Positions 36,671 to 45,779 of a stretch of DNA of 64,000 nucleotides are shown here, one piece after another. How positions within the stretch are numbered: the first letter of the stretch is position 1; every line of letters starts with the position of its first letter. The stretch lies in assembly GCF_017876405.1 (NCBI RefSeq), contig NZ_JAGINW010000001.1, forward strand, positions 10,553,203-10,617,202. Reading direction: 5' to 3'. Under the pieces are notes generated by a model. The model was not told where the DNA came from and searched no databases. It saw only the letters and a program-made list of their open reading frames with translations. The stretch is from Kibdelosporangium banguiense (GTDB lineage: Bacteria > Actinomycetota > Actinomycetes > Mycobacteriales > Pseudonocardiaceae). A program made the translations under genes and the position numbers.

Positions 36671-36673
36671 CTG

Positions 36674-38215
36674 ATGAACGATCCGTCTCTCGAAGCGCTG
36701 GCGCACCATTCAAATGACGAAGTGCGGCGGCGAGCCCGGCTCGTACTGGACACGCTGTCCTTAGGCCCCACGCGAGCCGCTCGGGTACACAACGTGACCA
36801 GACAAACCGCCGCGAAATGGACCGCCCGGTATCAGGCAGGCGGCATCGCCCGGCTGAGCCACCCCGCCCAGCACCGCCAGACGATGGAAGAGACACGCAA
36901 AGCCATCCTCACCGCGCCGCTGTGGATGCCCATCACCAAATGGTCGAGCCGCTCGATCGCTGACGCCCTCGGCGTCAGTCAGTCCTATGTGGCGCGCACG
37001 TGGGATCCCATGAGGTCCACTACGGACCTGACCAACGAACTGGCTGCCGAGATCCAGGGGTCCCGCCCAGGGCTCGTCGGTCTCCTGGTAACTCCGGACT
37101 ACGCCGTCATCGTCTTCCAGCTCGCGAGAAACGCGGAGTCGTCCCAGCCCGCGCATGCCGGGCCCGGACTGCGACGGTCACTGCGAACGATTCTGGCGGC
37201 CGATCTGATCCGCGATCAGATCACTGAGACCGCAGACGTGAATACCTTCTGGGCAACGGTGAAAAGCACGGTCGAGGCGGACACCGCCATCATGGCCGTC
37301 GCATCAAAGACGGCTCCACTCCCCACCGAAGTCGCCCTTGGCCGGGCGTGCCGGAATGCCGATGATTGGCAGTCCCTCTTCTCGCTTTTCGTCAACTGGG
37401 CGGCATTCCTCCCGCCGCACTCCCTGCAGGAACTGGAGACCGAACTGCGCAAATGGGCGAGGGCACCTCGCCGGGAATTCGCCTGGGTGGTCCCCAGCAC
37501 AACAGATCCGAACGGCGTCCGGGGGCCCACCCGATCAGCGATCCGTCACCACGGGCCGGAACGAGCCCTCGCGGATCAGATCATCGTCACGATCCGCCAG
37601 GGTGTCGCGGACGGCTTACTCGCGGGCGGTGACCGCATCACCGACCGGTATCTGGCCGGCCGGCTGCGGACGACTCGCGGCCAGGTGCGGACGGCGATGC
37701 GACTGTTGGAGAGAGATGGGCTCTTCACCGTCACGACGGGACACGCGGCGGTGGTCCCGGTACCGACGACGAACGATGTGATCGAGACATATGCCGCTCG
37801 GCGTGCGCTTGGCGCCATGGTGATCCGCGCGGCCGTCCGATGGTCCCCCGAGGCCCGCCAGTCGGTGATCCGATCCCTTGACGAGCTGAAGAACTACGCT
37901 TCGATCGGCGACGTCTACCGAACCGGTGCAGCCGACATCGACTTCCAGAACACTCTCGCCGAGGCCTCCGGACTGGTGCGCATCGCCCCCATGCTGCAAA
38001 TTCTCGCGGACCATCTGCGCATGTTCATCGCCGTCATGGGGCTCGACTACGCCTACCCCATCGACGACATCGTGCGTGACGACCAAAGGATTTTCGCCGC
38101 CATCGACGCGGGCGACGGTGAGGCGGCCGTCGAACTGTGGCGAATCAAGATGAACGACGCGGTCGCATACATGCTCGCCCAGCTTCCGTCCGGGAAACAG
38201 CGGCACCAAGGGTGA
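36674..38215 (+). CDS. Regulator fusing an IS630-transposase-like region to a GntR/FCD domain
   Basis: 513 residues. Positions 14-110 match the double-HTH start of IS630 transposases: DEVRRRARLVLDTLSLGPTR, AKWTARYQAGGIARLSHPAQ, WSSRSIADALGVSQSYVART. Positions 130-275 still follow the IS630 catalytic region (GLVGLLVTPDYAVIVFQLAR; LQELETELRKWARAPRREFA), but the DDE acids are gone. From about 298 a GntR winged helix (YLAGRLRTTRGQVRTAMRLL) and an FCD ligand domain (365-505) follow. In the FCD part the usual metal-binding His positions read Q or D (DIDFQNTL, DDQRIF). There is almost no 5' leader. It is divergent from the demethylase-like operon. Confidence 0.75.
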   Translation: MNDPSLEALAHHSNDEVRRRARLVLDTLSLGPTRAARVHNVTRQTAAKWTARYQAGGIARLSHPAQHRQTMEETRKAILTAPLWMPITKWSSRSIADALGVSQSYVARTWDPMRSTTDLTNELAAEIQGSRPGLVGLLVTPDYAVIVFQLARNAESSQPAHAGPGLRRSLRTILAADLIRDQITETADVNTFWATVKSTVEADTAIMAVASKTAPLPTEVALGRACRNADDWQSLFSLFVNWAAFLPPHSLQELETELRKWARAPRREFAWVVPSTTDPNGVRGPTRSAIRHHGPERALADQIIVTIRQGVADGLLAGGDRITDRYLAGRLRTTRGQVRTAMRLLERDGLFTVTTGHAAVVPVPTTNDVIETYAARRALGAMVIRAAVRWSPEARQSVIRSLDELKNYASIGDVYRTGAADIDFQNTLAEASGLVRIAPMLQILADHLRMFIAVMGLDYAYPIDDIVRDDQRIFAAIDAGDGEAAVELWRIKMNDAVAYMLAQLPSGKQRHQG

Positions 38216-38218
38216 CGA

Positions 38219-38246
38219 CGCCCCGGAGGCATGCCTGTCTGGGGCG
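38219..38246 (+). terminator. Hairpin after the fusion regulator gene
   Basis: CGCCCC (38219-38224) pairs with GGGGCG (38241-38246), with a small inner GGCATGCC palindrome in the loop. It sits 3 bp after the stop codon. No T-run follows, as is common in actinomycetes. Confidence 0.55.
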
Positions 38247-38441
38247 CCCGGCACCACGGATGCCTGCCGGTCAGGGCAGGGTGCGGATCAGCGATCGTCG
38301 CGGCTACCTGCTCGTTGGAGACGTAGACGTTGACATAGGCGCCTTGGAAGAACCCGACTCGGGGAAGATCCGCCCGATCCCGCCCCCGCAGTGGCAGGAT
38401 CGGTGACGGCGTGCGGAGAGGTCTGAGACATGTTCTAGTTC

Positions 38442-39341
38442 CTACCCCGCCTGGACGGCATCGTGGTGATACTGCTCGCGGAGAATGCGGACGTGCAGCC
38501 ACTGATCGACGAACTGGACCTCGTCGATCTCCCTCAGCTCCAGCAAAAGGCGCTGTAGATCGGCAACACGGGAGAACGCGACAGTCGCGATGACGCTGTA
38601 CCGGCCAACGGCCCGGGCGAGCAGTTCGAGGCCCGTCTCGGTGAGCAGCAAGTCCACGACAGCGTCGGTACTGCCTCGAACCACCACACCGAGTCCGAAC
38701 ACCAGGTCGCTGCCTGCGGCGTCACGGCCGTGCACGGCACCGATCTGCATCACCCCGGATTCAAGCAGGCTCTGGACGCGGCTACGAGCCGTGCTCGTGG
38801 ACACGTTGACCCGCCGGCCCAGTTCCGCGTAAGCGAGCCGGCCGTCCTCCTGCAGCTCCCGGATGATCGCGAGATCGACCGGATCGATCGATCTCGCCAG
38901 CCCTTCCGGTTCCTCGCCGAGAAAGAAGCTGGCAATCATGTGCTCGTAGAGCGCGACCTCGACGTCCGTCACCCGCGGCACACCCCTGATCCGCTGGATC
39001 ATGTCGTGCAACTCCTGCAGGCCGGCGAGGTGCAGCTCGAGGACGAGCTGGAAGCGACCCGTGGTCTCCGAGATGAACACCGGCTCGGACATGTCGATGA
39101 GCTCGTTCGCCACGGTGTCGACGCTCGACATGACGCGGACGCTGACGTGCGCGAGCACGTTGAGCCCGAGGAAGCGCGGGTGAACTGCCGCCGTAACTCG
39201 AAGTGAACCATCCTGGAACAGCGGAGCGAGCCGGCTCGCGATGATCGTGCGATCCGAGTTCAGCCTGCGGGCGATCTCGATGTAGGACGCCCGGCCGTCG
39301 CGACGCAGGATCGTCACGGCGTGCTCGGTGAGGTGGTCCAC
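38442..39341 (-). CDS. Double-domain Lrp/AsnC family transcriptional regulator
   Basis: About 299 residues and two tandem Lrp units. The first HTH is TEHAVTILRRDGRASYIEIA with RRLNSDRTIIASRLAPLF; the second is VDLAIIRELQEDGRLAYAEL with GRRVNVSTSTARSRVQSLLE. Each is followed by a RAM-type domain (FQLVLELHLAGLQELHDMIQ; YSVIATVAFSRVADLQRLLL). Long actinomycete Lrp proteins of this type regulate local catabolic genes. The GTG at 39341, just before the first HTH, is preferred; an upstream ATG at 39437 is possible but would add a family-unlike leader. It is divergent from the AbgB-like gene. Confidence 0.83.
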   Translation of the reverse strand: MDHLTEHAVTILRRDGRASYIEIARRLNSDRTIIASRLAPLFQDGSLRVTAAVHPRFLGLNVLAHVSVRVMSSVDTVANELIDMSEPVFISETTGRFQLVLELHLAGLQELHDMIQRIRGVPRVTDVEVALYEHMIASFFLGEEPEGLARSIDPVDLAIIRELQEDGRLAYAELGRRVNVSTSTARSRVQSLLESGVMQIGAVHGRDAAGSDLVFGLGVVVRGSTDAVVDLLLTETGLELLARAVGRYSVIATVAFSRVADLQRLLLELREIDEVQFVDQWLHVRILREQYHHDAVQAG

Positions 39342-39391
39342 GAGCCCGAGGGTAAGTGGAGTCTTTCGCCTGGGGCAAACCGCGATTGTTC

Positions 39392-39404
39392 GACATGCGA
39401 TGTC
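39392..39404. promoter_or_regulatory. GACAT-GCG-ATGTC palindrome between Lrp and AbgB-like genes
   Basis: A perfect 5-bp inverted repeat with a 3-bp centre, in the 208-bp gap between the divergent Lrp and M20 genes. Lrp proteins often bind such short A/T-flanked palindromes. It is a candidate site only. Confidence 0.35.
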
Positions 39405-39549
39405 ACGGGCAAGCACCGTGTGGCGAATATGCGGCATCAGGCCCACAGATTTGCAGATACTTCGGCCCTTCGGGGCGAATCGGCGTTCGACAGTGAGGGC
39501 CGGGCAGGGCAGCATGTCGGCGATTGACGACGTCCTGGAGGTTGATCAG

Positions 39550-41109
39550 ATGAACGCGCCCGACACCGCCAAGAAGACCGCGCGTGAGTGGATCGACGTC
39601 AACCTCGAACGCCTCACCGATTGGCACACCGACATCTGGGAGCTGGCTGAACCCGCATGGCGGGAGTACGACTCCGCCGCGTGGTACGTCGAGCGGCTTC
39701 GCGCCGAGGGTTTCGACGTCGAAGCCGGGTCGGGTGGAATGCCCACCGCGTTCAGTGCGCGCTGGTCGAACGGATCCGGGCCCACCCTGCTCACCTATGC
39801 CGAATACGACGCGGTTCCAGGCAACTGTCAGGCAGCCGCCACGACAGAGACCCCGCGAGACGGTCTCAGCCGGTTCGCGCCCGGGCACACCGATCCGCAC
39901 TCGGTGCTGGGGATCTCCACGCTGGCAGGTCTTCTGGCGACGAAGCACACGATGCAGGCGCACGGCATACCCGGAACGCTGAAGTACACCGGAGAGCCCG
40001 CCGAGAAGATGCACGGCTCCAAGGTCGTTCATGGACTGCGCGGGTACTACGACGATGTGGACGCGATCGTGAGCTTCCACCCGTTCTACATGCTTCCGCT
40101 GTGCAACACCGCCCGCTGGGACACGCAATGCGGTGCGTACTACAGCAAGGTCTACAGCTTTCTCTGCGATCACCCGGAGACCTGGCAGATCTCGGCCGAC
40201 CCCCACTCGCCGATTCCCGCCTCACACTCGGCCGCCCGCGCTCCCGGGGCGAACGCGGCGCTCGTGCAGATGTACTCGGCGTCCCGGATCATGCAGGACG
40301 CGATGCTGCCCAGCGCGGGTGGCTGGAGCCTCTCCGACGCCATCCTGAGTGACGGACAGGCGACGGCGGACAACCTTCCCGCGCGCGTGGCACGGATCCA
40401 GTTCTCGTGGCGCACACCGGACATCGAAATGGCCGAGCGAGTACTGGAGGTCCTCGACCGCAACGCACGCAATGCCGCGGAGATGGCGCACTGCAGTCTG
40501 GAGGAGCGATGGATCGCTCGCAGCCGTCCCGGTCTGACCAACCACACGTTGGCTGAGGCGCTTTACGAGAACCTGGCGGAGGTGGGCGCACCGGCATACG
40601 GGCCTGAGGCGATCGCGACCGCCCGACAGATCCAGCGAAGTCTCGGTATCGAGCCGATGGAGCGGCCGTTCCTCGAGGAAACGGAACTGCTGATCAGCCC
40701 TCAGGACGCGGAGGCCGCGTTGCGAGCGCATATGCCAGCCTGGCAACAGAACTGGACGAGCGACGACTACGTCGAGATGACCCACTACGCGCCCACGGTG
40801 CGTTTCTATGTCGCTCGCCCGGCTCTCCGCCCGGATGCGGGCAGGGGCGCCTACCCGCCGTGGGTGATGAACGCACTCGGGGGAATTCCGGAGACGACCG
40901 GGCCGACCATCGTCGTCGCAGGCAAGACCGTCGCGGGAACGTTCCTCGACCTGTTCACGCGGCCGGAGGTCCTCGATCGCGCGAAGGCCGAGTTCCACGA
41001 ACGGCGCGGCGCCGACCCGATGCCCGCCCTCCTCCCGGCTGACTTCGAACCTCCGATCGACATGCCCTGGCCCGAGTATCGAACGAACGGATCCGCCCGC
41101 CGGTGGTAG
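39550..41109 (+). CDS. M20 family amidohydrolase, AbgB-like
   Basis: 519 residues. It opens ERLTDWHTDIWELAEPAWRE, typical of M20D peptidases, with metal-site blocks PTLLTYAEYDAVPGNCQAAA, PHSVLGISTLAGLLATKHTM and KYTGEPAEKMHGSKVVHG, where the Glu-Pro-Ala-Glu supplies the catalytic acid. A dimerisation domain sits in the middle and the metallopeptidase part resumes at MTHYAPTVRFYVARP. The closest type is the p-aminobenzoyl-glutamate hydrolase B subunit, which cuts amide bonds of N-acyl amino acids. The ATG at 39550 has CTGGAGG upstream. The flavin amine oxidase follows after 30 bp, so the amine released here may feed it. Confidence 0.85.
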   Translation: MNAPDTAKKTAREWIDVNLERLTDWHTDIWELAEPAWREYDSAAWYVERLRAEGFDVEAGSGGMPTAFSARWSNGSGPTLLTYAEYDAVPGNCQAAATTETPRDGLSRFAPGHTDPHSVLGISTLAGLLATKHTMQAHGIPGTLKYTGEPAEKMHGSKVVHGLRGYYDDVDAIVSFHPFYMLPLCNTARWDTQCGAYYSKVYSFLCDHPETWQISADPHSPIPASHSAARAPGANAALVQMYSASRIMQDAMLPSAGGWSLSDAILSDGQATADNLPARVARIQFSWRTPDIEMAERVLEVLDRNARNAAEMAHCSLEERWIARSRPGLTNHTLAEALYENLAEVGAPAYGPEAIATARQIQRSLGIEPMERPFLEETELLISPQDAEAALRAHMPAWQQNWTSDDYVEMTHYAPTVRFYVARPALRPDAGRGAYPPWVMNALGGIPETTGPTIVVAGKTVAGTFLDLFTRPEVLDRAKAEFHERRGADPMPALLPADFEPPIDMPWPEYRTNGSARRW

Positions 41110-41139
41110 GGCCCACGGATCGACTGTCGCGGAGGAGAA

Positions 41140-42435
41140 ATGGTGACCACGACTGACGTGGCCGTTGTCGGCGCCGGCTTCGCCGGCCTGGTGGCAGCTC
41201 GCGAGCTCGGCTGGCTGGGCCGGTCTGCGCTGGTTCTCGAGGCCCGCGACCGCATCGGAGGACGTGCTCTCACCGAGCACCGCTGGGGCTCGAACCTTGA
41301 GCTGGGCGGCACGTACGTGCATTGGTATCAGGCCCACATCTGGGCCGAACTCGACCGGTACCAGCTCACCGTCAAGCCTGGCGCGGCTGTCGCGGAGATC
41401 GCCTACTGGATCGCGGGCGGACGCCTGCACTCCGGCACGTTCGAAGAGTTGAGGGACTTCGCCGGGGACCGCGTCCGGGACGTCATGCGATCTTCGGTGA
41501 AGTACCTTCCCCGGCCGACGTCGGCACTCGGAAGCGAACGAATCAGGACAGTCGACGACGAGTCCGTCGTGCAACACCTGGATCGGATCGGCCTGACCGG
41601 GGCCGAGCGTGACCTGCTGGAAGGACTCATCGCCACGGATTTCAGCGGGTTGCCCGCCGAAGGCGCCATGAGCCAGGCGTTTCGCTGGTGGGCGTTCTCC
41701 AGCGGCGACTGGGATGTCCACTTCGATGTCGCGGGCGGATACAAGATCGTCGAAGGGACGTCCGAGCTGGCTCGGCGGATGCGCCACGACATCACCGCCG
41801 AAGTCCGCCTCGGCGCCGTCGTCACCCGGGTCGAGCAGGACGAGAACGGCGTGTCGATCAGCACCGCGGATGGCGAAATCGTGCGCTCCCAGCACGCGAT
41901 CGTGACTGTCCCGCTCTCGGTTCTCGGCTCGATCGTGTTTTCACCCGATCTGAATCCCGCCAAGCGCGCCATGATCGCTGAAGGGCAGATGTCTCGCGGG
42001 ACGAAGGTGTGGGCGCGCCTGCGCGGCGAGCTGCGACCCTTCCTGGCGATCGCACCGCCGACTGAGATCTTCACGATGTGCCAGGCGGAATACAGCCGTC
42101 CGGGCGAGACGATCGTCGCGTGCTTCGGGCCCGACGGCGGTCGAATCGATCCGGAGGACCGGGCGGGAGTCGAGAGCGCGATTCGGCTGTGGCTGCCTGA
42201 CGCGGAGGTGATCTCGTCGTTCGGGCACGACTGGTGCGCCGACGAGTACTCTCGCGAGACCTGGCCGATGCTGCGACCCGGACAACTCACCAAGCATTTC
42301 GACGGACTCCGCGCCCCGGAAGGGCGTGTCCACATGGCAGGGTCCATCTACTCTGACGGCTGGGGCAGCTTCATCGACGGCGCACTGGAGACCGGGATCA
42401 GCGCGGCACGCCGAATCGACGAACAACTGAGGTGA
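41140..42435 (+). CDS. Flavin-containing monoamine oxidase family protein
   Basis: 431 residues. The FAD motif is VAVVGAGFAGLVAARELGWL; next are LVLEARDRIGGRALTEHRWG and the substrate-domain lead ELGGTYVHWYQAHIWAELDR. The C-terminal part has GRVHMAGSIYSDGWGSFIDG, ALETGISAARRI, the standard last FAD contact of MAO-type enzymes. It oxidises a primary or secondary amine to an aldehyde with H2O2 production. Putrescine or a related amine fits the neighbouring agmatine genes, but a Cys for covalent FAD is not obvious. GGAGGAGAA lies upstream of the ATG. Confidence 0.87.
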   Translation: MVTTTDVAVVGAGFAGLVAARELGWLGRSALVLEARDRIGGRALTEHRWGSNLELGGTYVHWYQAHIWAELDRYQLTVKPGAAVAEIAYWIAGGRLHSGTFEELRDFAGDRVRDVMRSSVKYLPRPTSALGSERIRTVDDESVVQHLDRIGLTGAERDLLEGLIATDFSGLPAEGAMSQAFRWWAFSSGDWDVHFDVAGGYKIVEGTSELARRMRHDITAEVRLGAVVTRVEQDENGVSISTADGEIVRSQHAIVTVPLSVLGSIVFSPDLNPAKRAMIAEGQMSRGTKVWARLRGELRPFLAIAPPTEIFTMCQAEYSRPGETIVACFGPDGGRIDPEDRAGVESAIRLWLPDAEVISSFGHDWCADEYSRETWPMLRPGQLTKHFDGLRAPEGRVHMAGSIYSDGWGSFIDGALETGISAARRIDEQLR

Positions 42436-42455
42436 TCATTCTGACGGTCCACTGA

Positions 42456-42495
42456 GGACGACCGGAGTCCGCTGTCCCGGACTTACCGGTCGTCC
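42456..42495. terminator. Strong bidirectional terminator
   Basis: GGACGACCGG (42456-42465) pairs with CCGGTCGTCC (42486-42495). The stem continues inward as AGTCCG with CGGACT after a 2-base bulge. The 3' arm overlaps the last codons of the convergent permease gene, so one hairpin serves both genes. Confidence 0.75.
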
Positions 42496-43856
42496 TTCGG
42501 GTCGACGATGAACCGAGTCGCCCCTCGCGGCCGCAGGTACAGCAGGTCATAGGCGACAGCGATGAGGACAACACATCCGGTGATGATCAGGTCCCGCACC
42601 GCGGACTGAGTGATCGCGTAACCGACGGCACAGATCACGAACACCGGCACAGCCGGCCAGAGCGGCATCCGCCAGCCCTTGGTCGTCTTTCGTCGGGCGG
42701 CCAGTGCGGCGAGGGCGAGCAGTAAGTACACAAGGGACACCATCACTCCCGTGACACCCAGCAGTGCCTCGATGCCGGCGAACGCTGCCAGCAGCGCGCT
42801 GGGGATCGCGATGACCATCGTCGCGACGTACGGAGAGTTGAAGCGGGGATGCAGGCGGGTGAGAACCCGGTTGACTGCTTCCGGCCAGGCCTTGTCGCGC
42901 GCGGACGCGTAGATGACACGACCGCTCTGGAGCACCATCACGATGACAGCGTTGAGGATCGCGATCGCGACGCCGACGCTGATCGCGGCCGAGACACGGG
43001 TTCCGGCCCACTCGGTCACGAAGTCGGGGAACGTGTGACCAGCGAACTGGGTGACCGAGCCGGCGCCGATCACGAGGCCGATCGTCGGAACAACGATGAT
43101 CACCGCACCGGCAAGGAGCGACCCGAACACCGCGACAGCGACGTTGCGCCGGGGATTGACGATCTCCTCCGCGAGGTAGGCGGCCGTTCCGAACCCGTTG
43201 GTCACGAACATCGCGACGGCGAGACCTGAGATCAGAATCCCTGCCGTGAACGGGGTCAGAGCCGATCCGTCGAGAGCCTGCGGCGCAACGATCTCCGTGA
43301 TCGGACGCTGGGCGTGGCTGAAACCGAGATAGGCGACGACCGCCGCGGCGATGGTCTCGATCGCCAGGAAGCTGCTCGTCACCCAGGCGTTCGCCCGGAG
43401 GTTCAGAAGCGCGGCTCCCATCGCCAGGAGCATCACGATCGCCGCCGTCAGGGGACGGTCGAGGTTCACGATGGGAGCGAGGTAGTCGGCGGTCCCCAGG
43501 GCGATGATCGGAGGAATCACGATCATCATGCCCATCGCGAGGACGAAGGTGACCCAGCCGAACCGACGCCCGAGCGTGTGCGTGACCATCGCGTACTCCC
43601 CGCCAGAACTGGGAGTGCGAGTGCCCAGCTCCGCGTAACAGGCACCGACGCCGATGGAGACGACAACACCGGCGAGCAGCGTGAGGACGACACCGGATCC
43701 CTGAGTCGTCAGCAGCGACGGGACGATGATGAACAGACTCGACGCCGGTGTGATGCAGGACAGGGTGAGCAGAATCGCTGCCGTGACACCGAGGAGCGGC
43801 TTCAGGCCACCGCCGGTGGCTTCGTTCCCCGCGGGCGGAAGGGAGGTCTGCGCCAT
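42483..43856 (-). CDS. APC family permease
   Basis: 457 residues and 12 helices. It starts GGGLKPLLGVTAAILLTLSC with the APC opening motif, then GTRTPSSGGEYAMVTHTLGR after helix 2, and the helix-6 region TNGFGTAAYLAEEIVNPRRN. It resembles broad amino-acid/polyamine/organocation carriers of the PotE/YhdG group. The ATG at 43856 is preceded by GAAGGGA. It is convergent with the amine oxidase and divergent from the other APC gene across 429 bp. It likely imports an amine or amino acid for the catabolic enzymes around it. Confidence 0.87.
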   Translation of the reverse strand: MAQTSLPPAGNEATGGGLKPLLGVTAAILLTLSCITPASSLFIIVPSLLTTQGSGVVLTLLAGVVVSIGVGACYAELGTRTPSSGGEYAMVTHTLGRRFGWVTFVLAMGMMIVIPPIIALGTADYLAPIVNLDRPLTAAIVMLLAMGAALLNLRANAWVTSSFLAIETIAAAVVAYLGFSHAQRPITEIVAPQALDGSALTPFTAGILISGLAVAMFVTNGFGTAAYLAEEIVNPRRNVAVAVFGSLLAGAVIIVVPTIGLVIGAGSVTQFAGHTFPDFVTEWAGTRVSAAISVGVAIAILNAVIVMVLQSGRVIYASARDKAWPEAVNRVLTRLHPRFNSPYVATMVIAIPSALLAAFAGIEALLGVTGVMVSLVYLLLALAALAARRKTTKGWRMPLWPAVPVFVICAVGYAITQSAVRDLIITGCVVLIAVAYDLLYLRPRGATRFIVDPKDDR

Positions 43857-44285
43857 GGATCGTCCCTTCGAATCGGATGTCTTCGCTGCCCTCGGCCAGG
43901 CCTATGCAGGACGACGAGTAGGCGCATCGTTGAGCGATTCGTGGACAGCGTCAATCCACACCATGGGCAGTTCGCGGCGGAGGTCCGGCAAATCTGATGG
44001 GTTGTCCCGCTGGATGAGCGAAGACATGGCTCACGCGGCCGGACGGTGCCGAACATCTGCTCAGCCATGCCACCAGTACGACTGAGTTTGGAACAGGGCA
44101 GGCCGGCTTCGTCAGCGAGAGACGCTCCCGGATGAGCCCGAAGACGCCTTCGCGCCCTGCGCCAGACCGTGGTTACGGGTCGTTCCATTGAGTGCAACAG
44201 CTCGTTGACGGTCGGCTCGGCGCTACCCACGCTATCCGAATGCTATTCGTCTAGCTGTCCGGCGGCCCAGAGAGGATCGAGAACG
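43857..44285. other. 429-bp divergent intergenic region between two permease genes
   Basis: It must contain the promoters for both APC genes. No gene with convincing codon use is seen in it. A TTGACG occurs at about 44209-44214, but I could not pair it with a good -10 at normal spacing. Confidence 0.3.
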
Positions 44286-45779
44286 GTGACATCCAATCCC
44301 CAGCCTGCGCCCGCTCACGACGCACCCCAGGCTCAGAGCGGCTCCCCGGAGCGCGTCAAGGTCTCGATGCTCGGTACGGGATCCATAGTCTTCCTGGTGG
44401 TCGCCGCGGCCGCACCGCTCACCGTGATGGCGGGCGTCGCGCCACTGGCGATCTCGATCGGCGGGGTCGGGGCACCGGTCGCCTACCTGATCGCCGGTGC
44501 GGTCCTGGCCACCTTCGCGACCGCCTTCACCACCATGACCAAGCACGTCGGCAGTGCCGGCGCGTTCTATTCGTATGTCTCAAAAGGTCTCGGCCGGACC
44601 TGGGGGCTGGCGGCTGCGCTGCTCGCGTTGCTTTCCTACAATGGACTGCAGATTGGCGTCTACGGTCTGCTCGCGGTACAGGTGCGGCAGAGTCTGGCGG
44701 AGCTGTTCGGTATCACGGTGCCATGGCCTGTCGTCGCGGTGGCCGCGGTCGCTCTCGTCCTGCTTGTCGGCTGGTTCGGCATCGAGGTGAACGCCAAGGT
44801 GCTCGGTGTCCTCCTGGTGGCTGAGACGGCAATCCTGGCGCTGATGGCCTTCGGTGTCCTGTTCAAGGGTGGTGCCGGTGGGCTGGACGGGGTTTCGTTC
44901 ACGCCCTCCGCCGCGTTCGCCCCCGGCATGGCTGCCGCCATCGGGATCGGTTTCGCCGCCTACATGGGTTTCGAATCGACCGCCTTGTACCGCCGGGAGG
45001 CCCGTCGTCCCGAGCGGACGATCCCACGCGCGACCTATCTGGCAGTCGGGTTCATGGCGATCTTCTACGCCTTCGTCACCTGGGCCGCGATCCAGGCCTA
45101 CGGATCGGCTGACGCGGTCGGCGTGGCGACCACGAACGCACCGGGAATGTTCTTCGGCATCATCGAACGCTATGTCGGTGGCTGGGCCGGCACGGCGATG
45201 AACCTGCTCATCGTGACCAGTGTCCTCGCCGCACAGATCGCGTTCTACAACGCGATCACCCGGTACATGTTCGTCCTGTCCGCCGAGGGAGTCCTCCCCG
45301 CGTGGGTCGGCGTGCTGCACCCGCGGCACGGCTCACCCAACCGCGCCGGCATCGTCCAAAGTGTCCTCGCACTGGTGGTGATTCTCGCCTTCGTGGTGGC
45401 GAAAGCGGATCCCTACCAGGGGCTGCTGCTGTGGGTCAACTCCCCCGGCGTGGTCGGCATCCTGGTGCTGGAAACCCTGACCGCCGTCGCAGTCGTCGTG
45501 TATTTCCTACGTCGCAACCGCGCTGCCATGACACGACGCGCGGTCATCGCCGGGACCGTGTCGGCGATCCTGCTCGCTGCCGCGACCTATCTGGTCGTCG
45601 ACCACATCGCACTTTTCACCCAGTCCGGGCCGATGGTGAACGCCGTACTGCTCAGCCTGGTGCCACTGTCCCTTGTGGCCGGAGCCGTCATCGCCCTGCG
45701 ACTGCGGGTGCGTCGTCCCGACGTCTACGCACGGATCGGCGAGGGCGACGCGGGCGACGTGGGAAAGGACGCACTGTGA
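44286..45779 (+). CDS. APC family amino-acid permease, first gene of the agmatine operon
   Basis: 497 residues and about 12 helices. A 25-residue Pro/Ala/Ser-rich start is followed by KVSMLGTGSIVFLVVAAAAP, helix 3 KHVGSAGAFYSYVSKGLGRT, and helix-6 GIGFAAYMGFESTALYRREA with RRPERTIPRATY. It is a close relative of the permease at 3213-4721. The GTG at 44286 has AGAGGA upstream. The stop overlaps the next gene's GTG (GTGA), and the operon continues with an amidohydrolase, agmatine deiminase and a C-N hydrolase. It is therefore a good candidate importer of agmatine or a related amine. Confidence 0.87.
   Translation: MTSNPQPAPAHDAPQAQSGSPERVKVSMLGTGSIVFLVVAAAAPLTVMAGVAPLAISIGGVGAPVAYLIAGAVLATFATAFTTMTKHVGSAGAFYSYVSKGLGRTWGLAAALLALLSYNGLQIGVYGLLAVQVRQSLAELFGITVPWPVVAVAAVALVLLVGWFGIEVNAKVLGVLLVAETAILALMAFGVLFKGGAGGLDGVSFTPSAAFAPGMAAAIGIGFAAYMGFESTALYRREARRPERTIPRATYLAVGFMAIFYAFVTWAAIQAYGSADAVGVATTNAPGMFFGIIERYVGGWAGTAMNLLIVTSVLAAQIAFYNAITRYMFVLSAEGVLPAWVGVLHPRHGSPNRAGIVQSVLALVVILAFVVAKADPYQGLLLWVNSPGVVGILVLETLTAVAVVVYFLRRNRAAMTRRAVIAGTVSAILLAAATYLVVDHIALFTQSGPMVNAVLLSLVPLSLVAGAVIALRLRVRRPDVYARIGEGDAGDVGKDAL

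Noticed and set aside
36674-37500. Active IS630 transposase
   Set aside because: The DDE residues are missing, no terminal inverted repeats flank it, and the frame continues into a GntR/FCD regulator.
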